A stretch of DNA of 36,275 nt, taken from NCBI RefSeq assembly GCF_026013475.1, contig NZ_JAPDPH010000053.1, positions 1-36,275 on the forward strand, read 5' to 3'. The notes below the pieces were generated by a model. That model was not told the DNA's origin and made no database searches. It saw only the letters and a program-made list of their open reading frames with translations. A program made the position numbers and the translations under genes. The DNA is from Micromonospora yasonensis (lineage in GTDB: Bacteria > Actinomycetota > Actinomycetes > Mycobacteriales > Micromonosporaceae). Positions within the stretch are counted from its first letter, which is position 1; each line of letters begins with the position of its first letter. Of the stretch, positions 8,039-15,160 are shown one piece after another.

Positions 8039-8107
8039 CTTTCAACCGTCGGGTTGACGGATGGGTGCGCGGCGGTCTACGCTCCTTTCAACCATTGGGT
8101 TGAAAGG
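8039..8107 (+). promoter_or_regulatory. ArsR-family promoter with two operator copies
   Basis: Operator 1 (8042-8057) is TCAACC-GTCG-GGTTGA. Operator 2 (8084-8107) is CCTTTCAACC-ATTG-GGTTGAAAGG, a perfect 10-bp inverted repeat with the same 4-nt spacer; the centres are 46 bp apart. A good vegetative promoter lies between them: -35 TTGACG (8054-8059), 18-nt spacer, -10 TACGCT (8078-8083). Operator 1 overlaps the -35 and operator 2 covers the expected start site. This is the classic layout for autorepression by the ArsR protein encoded at 8115. Confidence 0.72.
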
Positions 8108-8114
8108 GCGGGAG

Positions 8115-8510
8115 ATGACCACGGACGCGCTGTCCCGAGCCTTCGCCGCCCTGGCTGATCCGACCCGGCGCGACATGGTCGCCCGGCTCTCCGAGGGCGA
8201 CGCGACCGTGAACCAGCTGGCCGAGCCGTACCGGATGACGCTGCAGGCGGTCTACAAGCATCTGCGGGTGCTCGAGGACGCCGGGCTCGTCAGCCGACCG
8301 CGCGGGCCACAGCCCCGGCCGGTGCGTCTGGAGGTCCAAGCCCTCGACCTGATGGACACCTGGATCGAGCGCCACCGCAGCCGCGTCGAGCAGCGCTACC
8401 GCCGCCTTGACGCCGTCCTGGCGGAGATGAAGAGAGGCGAGCATGAACAGGATCACGGAGACACTCATCGAAGCCGACCCGGCGCTGCCGGTCATCCGGA
8501 CGGCTCGTGA
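8115..8510 (+). CDS. ArsR-family winged-helix transcriptional regulator
   Basis: The 131-residue protein starts at ATG 8115 behind GGGCGGGAG. Residues 5-80 form the ArsR winged helix: RAFAALADPTRRDMVARLSEG, the recognition region VNQLAEPYRMTLQAVYKHLRVLEDAGLV, and the wing with SRPRG. No metal-binding Cys pair is visible, so it is not a heavy-metal sensor. This subgroup is regularly paired with SRPBCC/AHSA1 proteins, as here. Its 3' end overlaps the next gene by 68 bp in another frame, implying coupled expression. The double inverted repeat in its own promoter is the likely binding site. Confidence 0.9.
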   Translation: MTTDALSRAFAALADPTRRDMVARLSEGDATVNQLAEPYRMTLQAVYKHLRVLEDAGLVSRPRGPQPRPVRLEVQALDLMDTWIERHRSRVEQRYRRLDAVLAEMKRGEHEQDHGDTHRSRPGAAGHPDGS

Positions 8511-8925
8511 CTTCGCGGCAACGCCCGAGCAACTGTTCCGCGCCCACACCGATCCCGCGTTGTTCGCCCGCTGGGTCGGCCCCAACGCCATGGCCACCCG
8601 CATCGAGCACTGGGACGCGCGTACCGGCGGCAGCTGGCGGTACGCCTCGGCGCACGACGGCACCGAATACCGGTTCCACGGCTGCTTCCACGAGGTACGA
8701 CCGGACCGCATCGTGCAGACCTTCACGTTCGAGGGCGATCCCGACGGAGTCGCGCTGGAGACGCTGTGGTTCGAGGACCTGGGCGACGGCCGTACGCGGC
8801 TGCGGACGCAGTCGCTGGTCGACAGCTTCGAAGGCCGCGATGCGTGGCTGCGCAGCGGCATGGAGGTCGGCGTCGACGAGGGTTACGCGAAGCTGGACCG
8901 GATGCTCGCTGATGGCGCTGTCTGA
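8443..8925 (+). CDS. SRPBCC/AHSA1 domain protein
   Basis: The 160-residue protein has the START-like AHSA1 pattern: an N-terminal VIRTARDFAATPEQLFRAHTDP strand-helix, LFARWVGPNAM, GGSWRYASAHDG, the FHEVRPDRIVQTFTFEG strand, and the long C-terminal helix starting near GRDAWLRSGMEVGVDEGYAKL. These proteins form a hydrophobic cavity that binds lipids or other small hydrophobic ligands; some help Hsp90, but the lone actinomycete versions have no known ligand. It starts at ATG 8443 inside the 3' end of the ArsR gene, with GAGAGG upstream. Being co-transcribed with ArsR suggests that the regulator senses, or the protein handles, the same compound. Confidence 0.88.
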   Translation: MNRITETLIEADPALPVIRTARDFAATPEQLFRAHTDPALFARWVGPNAMATRIEHWDARTGGSWRYASAHDGTEYRFHGCFHEVRPDRIVQTFTFEGDPDGVALETLWFEDLGDGRTRLRTQSLVDSFEGRDAWLRSGMEVGVDEGYAKLDRMLADGAV

Positions 8926-9484
8926 CCGCCCGGCCGAGCGACACCGGCAGGTTGCCGGGCTGTTCAGCGACCGGGTCCACGGTACCCGGTCCTGGGACGC
9001 GCCGTCCCCGGTCGCCGGCTGGACCGCCCGCGACGTCGTGCGTCACCTGGCCGAATGGTTCCCCGGGTTCCTTGTCTCCGGTGCCGGCGTCGAACTGCCG
9101 TCCGGGCCGTCGGTGGACGAGAACCCGGTCGCTGCGTGGCAGGTTCACTGCGACGGTGTGCAGGCGGTGCTGGACGATCCGGAGACGGCGCACCGGGAAC
9201 TCACCAACCCGCACATCGGCAGCCTGCCGCTGGCGGCCGCGATCGACCGGTTCTACACCACCGACGTGTTCATGCACACCTGGGATCTCGCCAGGGCCAC
9301 CGGCCAGGACGATCGGCTGGACCCCGACTTCTGCGCTCGACTCCTCGGCCAGATGGAACAGATGGAACAGGTGATCCGCTCCTCCGGCCAGTTCGGCGCC
9401 CGGGTCGAGGTACCCGGCGGCGCGGACACCCAGACCAAACTGCTGGGTTTCATCGGCCGGGACCCGTTCTGGTCGGGACGGTGA
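8912..9484 (+). CDS. Mycothiol-dependent maleylpyruvate-isomerase-like (TIGR03086-type) protein
   Basis: The 190-residue protein starts at ATG 8912, overlapping the AHSA1 gene by 14 bases. The N-terminal four-helix part contains WTARDVVRHLAEWFPGFL, with the His used for metal binding in the DinB/MDMPI superfamily, and later FYTTDVFMHTWDLARATG, which supplies the D-x-x-x-H pair of the same site. Members use mycothiol or simply bind a divalent metal; most of the TIGR03086 group lack a known reaction. As the third gene of the ArsR operon it could detoxify whatever ligand the regulator responds to. Family placement is good; the substrate is unknown. Confidence 0.82.
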   Translation: MALSDRPAERHRQVAGLFSDRVHGTRSWDAPSPVAGWTARDVVRHLAEWFPGFLVSGAGVELPSGPSVDENPVAAWQVHCDGVQAVLDDPETAHRELTNPHIGSLPLAAAIDRFYTTDVFMHTWDLARATGQDDRLDPDFCARLLGQMEQMEQVIRSSGQFGARVEVPGGADTQTKLLGFIGRDPFWSGR

Positions 9485-9523
9485 GCCGGACGTCCCTGAC
9501 CTGACTGGACGCTGAACTCGCCG

Positions 9524-9560
9524 GATCGCAGAGCGCGCTTCGCTCCACGTCGTCGCGATC
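9524..9560 (+). terminator. Stem-loop after the ArsR operon
   Basis: GATCGC (9524-9529) pairs with GCGATC (9555-9560), and an inner GAGCG (9531-9535) pairs with CGCTC (9541-9545). It begins 40 bases after the stop of the isomerase-like gene. The rest of 9561-9670 shows no gene that I can support. Confidence 0.4.
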
Positions 9561-9679
9561 AAGGTCGCCACCCGGAACATTGCTCACCGCGATGCCGCGT
9601 CGCCCGAGTGGTGGCCGCGGCTCACTTCTGCTTGGGTGGGTGAGAGAAATCGTCCGGATGACGGTCTTGTAACGGCCAG

Positions 9680-9720
9680 TTGACCGGTCGTGGCAAGAGG
9701 GATTGGATATTGAACGTTCA
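9680..9720 (+). promoter_or_regulatory. Putative promoter and LacI-type operator of the first sugar importer
   Basis: TGAACGTTCA (9711-9720) is a perfect 10-bp palindrome with the central CG typical of LacI-family operators. A -35-like TTGACC (9680-9685) lies upstream, with the AT-rich GGATAT (9705-9710) in -10 position at a slightly long 19-nt spacing. The palindrome would overlap the start site, 116 bp before the lipoprotein gene. No regulator gene is adjacent, so the binding protein would be encoded elsewhere. Confidence 0.42.
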
Positions 9721-9835
9721 GGATCTGATCCGTCGCGGGCGGCCTGTCCTGTCGGGCTGGGTTTGCGTTGGCCGCCCCACCCTCTGCGGCGGCACGACGA
9801 AGCGACGCGATGGAGCGACGCGAAGAGGAGCTGTG

Positions 9836-11140
9836 ATGCGAGGACGACGCGGTTCGTCGGTGTCAGTTGCGGTGCTCAGCACATTGACGCTTGTCGCGGG
9901 GGTTGCCGGATGTGGCGGTGACGACGGCGGCGGCGGTACGTCTGCCAAGCCAGGCACCTTTGACGGCAAGGGCGCCATCACCTGGGCTACCGGCAAGGAT
10001 ACTTCCGGCTACATCAAGTCGGCGTTGGACACGTGGAACAAGGATCACCCCAACGAGCAGGTACGCCTGATCGAGTTGCCCGAGGCAGCCGACGCGCAGC
10101 GGCAACAGCTGATCCAGAATGCGCAGACCAAGTCGGACGCGTACACCATCGTCTCCACCGACGTGGTCTGGACTGCCGAGTTCGCGGCCAACGGGTGGAT
10201 CGAGCAGCTGCCCGAGGACGCGTTCCCGATGGACAAGATGCTCAAGCCGGCGATCGAAACGGCCAAGTACTTCAACAAGCTGTACGCGGCGCCCTGGCGC
10301 ACCAACGGCGGGCTGCTGTTCTACCGCAAGGACCTGCTCGCCGCCGCCGGGGTCACCGAGGCCCCGAAGACCTGGGACGAGATGAAGCAGGCCTGCCAGA
10401 AGGTGCAGGCGAAGAATCCCGGGATCGGCTGTTACGCCGGACAGCTCGAGAAGTACGAGGGCCTCACGGTCAACTTCAGTGAGGCCGTGCAGTCCGCCGG
10501 CGGCGTCGTGGTGGACGACCAGGGCAAGCCCAACGTGAACACGCCCGAGGCGAAGCAGGGTCTGGACTTCCTCGCGCAGGGCCTGTCGTCCGGGGTGATC
10601 CCCAAGGACGCCATCACCTACAAGGAGGAGGAGGGCCGACGCGCCTTCCAGGACGGCAAGCTGATCTTCCACCGGCAGTGGCCGTACCAGTACGCCCTGG
10701 CGAACGCCACCGACGGTTCGAGCAAGGTCAGCGGCAAGTTCGCGGTGGCCCCGCTGCCCGGACTGAGCGGCCCGGGTAAGTCCAGTCTCGGCGGCCTCAA
10801 CCTGGCGATCAGCAAGTTCGGCAAGAACAAGGGCACCGCGCTCGAGTTCATCAAGTTCATCACCAGCGAGGACGAGGAGAAGGTGCAGCTGGAGAAGACG
10901 TCGGAGGCGCCGGTCTACACCGACCTGTACGACGACCCGGGTCTGCAGCAGAAGTTCCCGTACCTGCCCATGCTCAAGGCGTCGGTGGAGAACGCGGCCG
11001 CCCGTCCGCGGGTGGTCAAGTACGGCGACACGACCCTCGCGATCCAGGAGGAGGCGTACGCGGCGCTGACCGGCAAGAAGACCTCCGACCAGGCGCTGAA
11101 GGACCTCCAGAGCAAGCTCGAATCGATCGTCGGCAAGTAG
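9836..11140 (+). CDS. ABC sugar importer, substrate-binding lipoprotein
   Basis: The 434-residue protein starts at ATG 9836 behind GAGGAG. It has a lipoprotein signal: MRGRRGSS, a hydrophobic stretch, then the lipobox LVAGVAGC with the lipidated Cys near residue 26 and a Gly/Asp-rich linker. The rest is a family 1 extracellular solute-binding protein: ITWATGKDTSGYIKSALDTWNKDHPNEQV at the first lobe, NGGLLFYRKDLLAAAG in the hinge region, and GGLNLAISKFGKNKGTALEFIKFI in the second lobe. It resembles the LpqY/ThuE group that binds trehalose or similar disaccharides, but the ligand cannot be fixed from sequence. Two permease genes follow. Confidence 0.88.
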   Translation: MRGRRGSSVSVAVLSTLTLVAGVAGCGGDDGGGGTSAKPGTFDGKGAITWATGKDTSGYIKSALDTWNKDHPNEQVRLIELPEAADAQRQQLIQNAQTKSDAYTIVSTDVVWTAEFAANGWIEQLPEDAFPMDKMLKPAIETAKYFNKLYAAPWRTNGGLLFYRKDLLAAAGVTEAPKTWDEMKQACQKVQAKNPGIGCYAGQLEKYEGLTVNFSEAVQSAGGVVVDDQGKPNVNTPEAKQGLDFLAQGLSSGVIPKDAITYKEEEGRRAFQDGKLIFHRQWPYQYALANATDGSSKVSGKFAVAPLPGLSGPGKSSLGGLNLAISKFGKNKGTALEFIKFITSEDEEKVQLEKTSEAPVYTDLYDDPGLQQKFPYLPMLKASVENAAARPRVVKYGDTTLAIQEEAYAALTGKKTSDQALKDLQSKLESIVGK

Positions 11141-11201
11141 CCGTGTCGGCGGGCCGGGGCGTCACGCCCCGGCCCGGTACACCTCGGCAAGGAGGTCCCA
11201 C

Positions 11202-12164
11202 GTGAGCGTGACGGTAGAACAGCCGGACACGACGAAGCGCAGACCACCCGGGCGTGGCCGCAGCCGGCACGAGGGCGTGGGCAGACTGGCGGCATACCTG
11301 GTCTCACCGTCCCTGCTCGTGCTCGGCCTGGTGATCGGGTATCCGATCGTGTCCGCACTGCGGCTCTCGTTCGTCAAGTCGATCGAGGGCATCGACCCGG
11401 ACACCGGCCTCATCACCCGTACGTCGGCGTTCTCGCTGGAGAACTACACGAACATCTTCAAGGGCGATACCGGTGCGGTGTTCTGGAACGCCTTCTGGAA
11501 CACGACCACCTTCACCGTCGTCACGGTGGTGATCGAGACCACGATCGGCGTCTGCATGGCGCTGATCATGAACAAGGCGTTCCGTGGTCGCGGCCTGGTC
11601 AGGGCCAGCATTCTCGTGCCGTGGGCCATCCCCACCGCCATCTCGGCCCTGCTCTGGCGCTGGATCTTCGCGGCCGACGGCGTGGCCAACGACGTCCTCC
11701 ACGCGAACGTGCTGTGGACCACCGAGGGTTTCCAGGCGTGGCTGGCCGTGGTGATCGCGGACACCTGGAAGACCGCACCGTTCATCGGCCTGCTGGTCCT
11801 CGCCGGGATGCAGGTCATCCCGGCCGAGGTGTACGAGGCCGCGAAGGTCGACGGCGCGAGTGGCTGGCGCACCTTCTGGCGGATCACTCTGCCACTGGTC
11901 AAGCCGGCACTGGTGGTCGCCGTGCTGTTCCGCATGCTCGACGTGCTGCGGATGTTCGACCTGCCGTTCGTGCTCATCGGTCCGCACAAGGCGTCCGTGG
12001 AGACGCTGTCCATCCTGTCCTGGTACGAGATGAACAACCTGCGCTTCGGTCCCGCCGCGGCGTACTCGACGGTGCTCTTCATCTACGTCGCGGTCGTCGC
12101 GTACGTCTTCGTCCGGGTCCTCGGCGCCGACATCGTCGGTCGCGGCATTGAGAGGTCACGATGA
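11202..12164 (+). CDS. ABC sugar importer, MalF-type permease
   Basis: The 320-residue membrane protein starts at GTG 11202, seven bases after a strong AAGGAGGT site. It has a cytoplasmic Arg-rich N-terminus and six predicted helices, the first at LAAYLVSPSLLVLGLVIGYP. The EAA loop that docks the ATPase is clear: YEAAKVDGASGWRTFWRITLPLVKPA. Position and length fit the MalF/ThuF class. Its stop overlaps the next start as ATGA, so the two permeases are made together as a heterodimer. Confidence 0.9.
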   Translation: MSVTVEQPDTTKRRPPGRGRSRHEGVGRLAAYLVSPSLLVLGLVIGYPIVSALRLSFVKSIEGIDPDTGLITRTSAFSLENYTNIFKGDTGAVFWNAFWNTTTFTVVTVVIETTIGVCMALIMNKAFRGRGLVRASILVPWAIPTAISALLWRWIFAADGVANDVLHANVLWTTEGFQAWLAVVIADTWKTAPFIGLLVLAGMQVIPAEVYEAAKVDGASGWRTFWRITLPLVKPALVVAVLFRMLDVLRMFDLPFVLIGPHKASVETLSILSWYEMNNLRFGPAAAYSTVLFIYVAVVAYVFVRVLGADIVGRGIERSR

Positions 12165-13060
12165 GTCGAACGGCAGGCACGTCGGTCACCGAGACCGGGC
12201 GGTCGGAGGCAGCCGCCGGCGGGGTCGGCAAGCGGCGGCGCTGGCGGAACAGCCCGCTGTACTACGTCGGCGTGGCTGCGATTGTTGTTTATTGCCTGGC
12301 GCCGTTCTACTGGATGGTGGTCTCGGCGCTGCGGCGGCCCTCTGACCAGTTCTCCAATTCGCTCCTGCCGGCGCCGCCGTCGCTGGACAACCTCAAGGCC
12401 GCCTTCTCGTCCGGCAACGGGTTCGGCCGTGCGTTGCTCAACAGCGTCATCGTCGCCGGCACGACGACGGTGCTCACCCTGATCCTCGGCATCAGCGCCG
12501 CGTACGCCTTGGCTCGGCTGGATTTCCGTGGCAAGGGGTTGATCCTTTCGATAATCATCGCGATGTCGATGTTCCCCGGGATCGCGGTGGTGGTTCCGTT
12601 GCTGCAACTGTTCACCGACATTGAGTGGATCAACAGCTACCAGGCGATGATCGTGCCGAGCATGAGCTTCGCGCTGCCGCTGGCGATCTGGCTGCTCACC
12701 GCGTTCTTCAAGCAGATGCCGTTCGAATTGGAGGAGGCCGCGAAGATCGACGGGTGCACACCCGGGCAGGCGTTCCGCAAGGTGATCATGCCGCTGGCCG
12801 CGCCCGGGGTGTTCACCACCGCGATCCTGGTCTTCATCGCGGCGTGGAACGAGTTCATCATCGCGGTCAGCGTGGTGAACAAGAACGAGATGAAGACCGC
12901 GAACGTGATCGTGTCCCAGTTCACCGGGCAGTACCGGTTCGACCAGCCGTTCGGTACGCAGATGTCCGCGGGTGTCGTGGTGACGATTCCGCTCGTCATC
13001 GCGGTGCTGCTGTTCCAGCGGCGGATCGTTGAGGGACTGACGGCCGGCGGCGTGAAGTAG
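12161..13060 (+). CDS. ABC sugar importer, MalG-type permease
   Basis: The 299-residue protein starts at ATG 12161. After a basic N-terminal tail come about six membrane helices, beginning at YYVGVAAIVVYCLAPFYWMV, and the EAA loop LEEAAKIDGCTPGQAFRKVI, followed by MPLAAPG. The C-terminus FQRRIVEGLTAGGVK is the conserved end of MalG/ThuG proteins. No ATP-binding gene follows: the next gene converges. Such actinomycete importers commonly share the multi-task ATPase MsiK encoded elsewhere (established for Streptomyces; inferred here). Confidence 0.9.
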   Translation: MSRTAGTSVTETGRSEAAAGGVGKRRRWRNSPLYYVGVAAIVVYCLAPFYWMVVSALRRPSDQFSNSLLPAPPSLDNLKAAFSSGNGFGRALLNSVIVAGTTTVLTLILGISAAYALARLDFRGKGLILSIIIAMSMFPGIAVVVPLLQLFTDIEWINSYQAMIVPSMSFALPLAIWLLTAFFKQMPFELEEAAKIDGCTPGQAFRKVIMPLAAPGVFTTAILVFIAAWNEFIIAVSVVNKNEMKTANVIVSQFTGQYRFDQPFGTQMSAGVVVTIPLVIAVLLFQRRIVEGLTAGGVK

Positions 13061-13082
13061 CGGCGTCACCCGCGGCGATCAG

Positions 13083-13096
13083 CAGGGCGGGCCCTG
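13083..13096. terminator. Small hairpin between convergent genes
   Basis: CAGGG (13083-13087) and CCCTG (13092-13096) pair across a CGGG loop in the 49-bp gap between the MalG-type gene and the convergent FhuF-like gene. A short stem without T-run; a plausible but weak terminator. Confidence 0.3.
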
Positions 13097-13109
13097 GACG
13101 CGCCGTGCG

Positions 13110-13868
13110 TCACCGGGTGAGCGCCACCCGCCACTGCTGCCGCCGGACGTCGGCCGGGATCAGGATGCAGTCGCCGCACGTGCCACCGCCCGGGATCCGG
13201 TAGAACAGGCAGCACGAGCGGCGCACGAAGAACCGGCGCGGGTGATCGGGATCCGGGTGCGCAAGCCGGCCGGTGCCGAGCAGCGGTGGCACCGCCAGGA
13301 TCCGCTCGGCGAGGTCCGCCGCGCGGTCGGCGAGCTCCGGCCGCCCGGTGGTCAGCATTCCGGCTGCGCCGCCGAGCGCGGATCCGACGTTGCCCCACAG
13401 CACCTTTTCCGACAGCCGGTACTCGGCGGCGAAGACGGCCAGCACCGGCGCGGCGACACCGGCCACGATCTGCTCGGCGAACCGCGCCGCGACGGATTCC
13501 GGCGATGCTGCTCGTGCTGGTGGTGTCGGTTCCCCGGCCGAGGTGGCCATTGGCCAGGGACCACCGCCGACCGGCTTCCACCACAGGGTCGCGATGGTCA
13601 GCGCCGGCACCACGCCGGTGCGGACCGCCGTGCCGAACGGCGGTGACAGTAGCCGGGCGAACAGGCCGAGTGACACCACCGAGGCCATGGCCCGCGGGTC
13701 GATCCTGCTGGCCGGCAGCCCGGCCCGCTCGGCCATCACCGTCCGGGCGGTGGACACCCGCTCGGCGATGACCAGCGGATCGGACACCACGTCGTCGAGC
13801 GGCCGCCAGCCGTCGCCGGCACGCCACGACTCCAGCGCGAAGAACGGCCCGAGCCCATCATCGTCCAC
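13110..13868 (-). CDS. FhuF-like ferric-siderophore reductase, [2Fe-2S]
   Basis: The 252-residue protein starts at GTG 13868, six bases after GGGGAG. Its C-terminus holds the FhuF signature: adjacent cysteines in RRSCCLFYRIPGGG followed by TCGDC, that is C-C-x10-C-x2-C, which binds an unusual [2Fe-2S] cluster. FhuF-type proteins reduce ferric iron in imported siderophores in the cytoplasm. The N-terminal two thirds (AMASVVSLGLFARLLSPPFG and similar) is the typical poorly conserved part. No siderophore genes are next to it; it lies between a sugar importer and a rhodanese-CBS gene. Iron-box operators were not recognised. Confidence 0.85.
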   Translation of the reverse strand: MDDDGLGPFFALESWRAGDGWRPLDDVVSDPLVIAERVSTARTVMAERAGLPASRIDPRAMASVVSLGLFARLLSPPFGTAVRTGVVPALTIATLWWKPVGGGPWPMATSAGEPTPPARAASPESVAARFAEQIVAGVAAPVLAVFAAEYRLSEKVLWGNVGSALGGAAGMLTTGRPELADRAADLAERILAVPPLLGTGRLAHPDPDHPRRFFVRRSCCLFYRIPGGGTCGDCILIPADVRRQQWRVALTR

Positions 13869-13947
13869 GTCGGCTCCCCGGCCGTCGTTCGATCGGCCCT
13901 CCGAAGCACCATATCGAGGACTGGCCGCGCCACTCGGGGTGGCCCGG

Positions 13948-14652
13948 TTACGCCCTGACCGGCTCCGCCGTCCCCTGACGGTGCCGGGTCAGCGCCGATT
14001 CGGCCTCCTCGCGGAGCAGGATCCCGAGCAGGCGCCCGTCCGAGCCGGTAACCGGGATCGCGTTGACGTGATGGTGCCGCATGCGCGCGGTCAGCGCCTC
14101 CACCTCCTCACTCGGCCGGACGGTCGTGGGGCCGACGGTCATCGCCTGCGCCGCGGTGGCCTGGTCCGGGGGGTGTCGCAGCACCTGGCCGCGGAGCACA
14201 CCCTGCACGACACCGTCGTCGAGCACGACGCACAAATCCGGTTCGTCGAACCGGCGGCGGATGTCGACGAGTCGCTCGTCGAGGCGGCAGGTCGGCGCGT
14301 CGCGGGAGATCACATCGCCGACCAGCAGGGCCTCGCCCTCGTGCGGAAGCCCGTAGGACAGCCAGTCCATCTTCCCGGCGGGGTAGTCATACACCCGTGC
14401 GAAGCCGAGCCGGCGCAGCCGTACCGCGGCACGGGGGCTCATGTCGCACTCGGTGTTGTGGCAGTAGACGATGACCGGGCGGCTCCGGTCGAGTGTCGCC
14501 GTGCTCTCGGCGCCGAGCTGCTTCAACGGCAGGTTCACCGCGTCCGGCAGGTGAGCCCAGTCGTACTCCGGGCGGGGCAGCACCTCCACCACCTGGGCAC
14601 GCTCCTGCCGGACCAGGCGCTGAACGCCGTCCCGATCAATGCTGTCGATCAT
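13948..14652 (-). CDS. Rhodanese-like domain fused to a CBS pair
   Basis: The 234-residue protein starts at ATG 14652, preceded by GAGGGGG seven bases away; a start at 14721 is possible but has no such site. Residues 5-100 form a rhodanese fold: VVEVLPRPEYDWAHLPDAVNLPL, then VIVYCHNTECDMSPRAAVRLRRLG, in which C64 is the likely persulfide-carrying residue and C69 a second Cys in the loop. Residues about 110-225 form two CBS motifs (GDVISRDAPTCRLDERLVDIRRRF and TVGPTTVRPSEEVEALTARM), which usually bind adenosine nucleotides. The fusion suggests sulfur-transfer or redox activity tuned by nucleotide level. The gene is divergent from nrdA, sharing the intergenic region. Confidence 0.8.
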   Translation of the reverse strand: MIDSIDRDGVQRLVRQERAQVVEVLPRPEYDWAHLPDAVNLPLKQLGAESTATLDRSRPVIVYCHNTECDMSPRAAVRLRRLGFARVYDYPAGKMDWLSYGLPHEGEALLVGDVISRDAPTCRLDERLVDIRRRFDEPDLCVVLDDGVVQGVLRGQVLRHPPDQATAAQAMTVGPTTVRPSEEVEALTARMRHHHVNAIPVTGSDGRLLGILLREEAESALTRHRQGTAEPVRA

Positions 14653-14762
14653 GGCCTGCCCCCTCAGGTCTGCCGTCCGGCTTTCCCCATGTCCGATCAC
14701 CGAAACCGGCGTGCCGCGCACGCGGAACCCGATTCCAGCAGTGAGACGGATCTGACACGCCG

Positions 14763-14810
14763 ACGCGACATCTGGTGTTGCTCAACCAGGCAGGCGGCCA
14801 TATATGGTGT
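14763..14810 (+). promoter_or_regulatory. nrd promoter with tandem NrdR boxes
   Basis: Two 16-bp sites resemble the NrdR box ACACWATATMTWGTGT: 14763-14778 (12 of 16 matches) and 14795-14810 (11 of 16, including the CATATAT core and GGTGT end). Their centres are 32 bp apart, three helical turns, as NrdR dimers require. A promoter is embedded: -35 TTGCTC (14778-14783), 17-nt spacer, -10 TATATG (14801-14806). Box 2 covers the -10. NrdR, an ATP/dATP-sensing repressor of ribonucleotide reductase genes, would block RNA polymerase here. Confidence 0.65.
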
Positions 14811-14818
14811 CTGACGCA

Positions 14819-15010
14819 GCTGGTTCGACCACCCTCGGAAGGGGGTGGTCGAGGCAAGAGGGAACCCGGTGGGAGTCCGGGACTGCCCCGCAGCGGTGAG
14901 TGGGAACGACCGCCGTCATCAGCACTGGGCCACGCCGTGGCCTGGGAAGCGACGGCCAGTAGGAGACCGGTTTCGTCCGGTCGGGCCCGCGAGTCCGAAG
15001 ACCTGCCAGC
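14819..15010 (+). ncRNA. Adenosylcobalamin (B12) riboswitch
   Basis: The leader contains the ordered hallmarks of the cobalamin aptamer: AAGAGGGAA, CCGGTGGGAGTCCGGGACTG, CCCCGCAGCGGTGAG, the GCACTGGG segment, CTGGGAAGCGACGGCCAGTAGGA, and GAGTCCGAAGACCTGCC. The closing P1 stem is GCTGG (14819-14823) with CCAGC (15006-15010). In Streptomyces a B12 riboswitch in front of class Ia nrdAB turns the oxygen-dependent reductase off when adenosylcobalamin allows the class II enzyme to work; the same logic is expected here. The aptamer begins about 12 bases after the predicted -10 element. Confidence 0.93.
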
Positions 15011-15012
15011 GC

Positions 15013-15038
15013 GTCGCACACCCTGCCGGGTGTGTGAC
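15013..15038 (+). terminator. Hairpin between riboswitch and nrdA, candidate expression platform
   Basis: GTCGCACACCC (15013-15023) pairs with GGGTGTGTGAC (15028-15038) over a TGCC loop: 11 bp with one G-U pair. It starts two bases after the riboswitch P1 stem and 122 bases before the nrdA start. Its position suits a ligand-dependent terminator or pause element, though there is no T-run. Confidence 0.5.
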
Positions 15039-15160
15039 GGTCCGAGGCCGCGCGGGACGGCCGACGCCCACGGGACACCGCCGATGCCGGCGCGTGTCCG
15101 GCGGTGTCTGCACCCTGCGCGCCGAGGCCCATCCGGTCTCGAGCTCGCGAGGAGTGAGTA

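Noticed and set aside
7855..8103. Possible 82-residue small protein on the plus strand before the ArsR gene
   Set aside because: The frame runs through the strong hairpins, the ArsR operators and the promoter, and has no ribosome-binding site at its ATG.
14653..15160. Plus- and minus-strand open frames across the nrdA leader
   Set aside because: The region is fully explained by promoter, riboswitch and hairpin, and the frames have no protein motifs.
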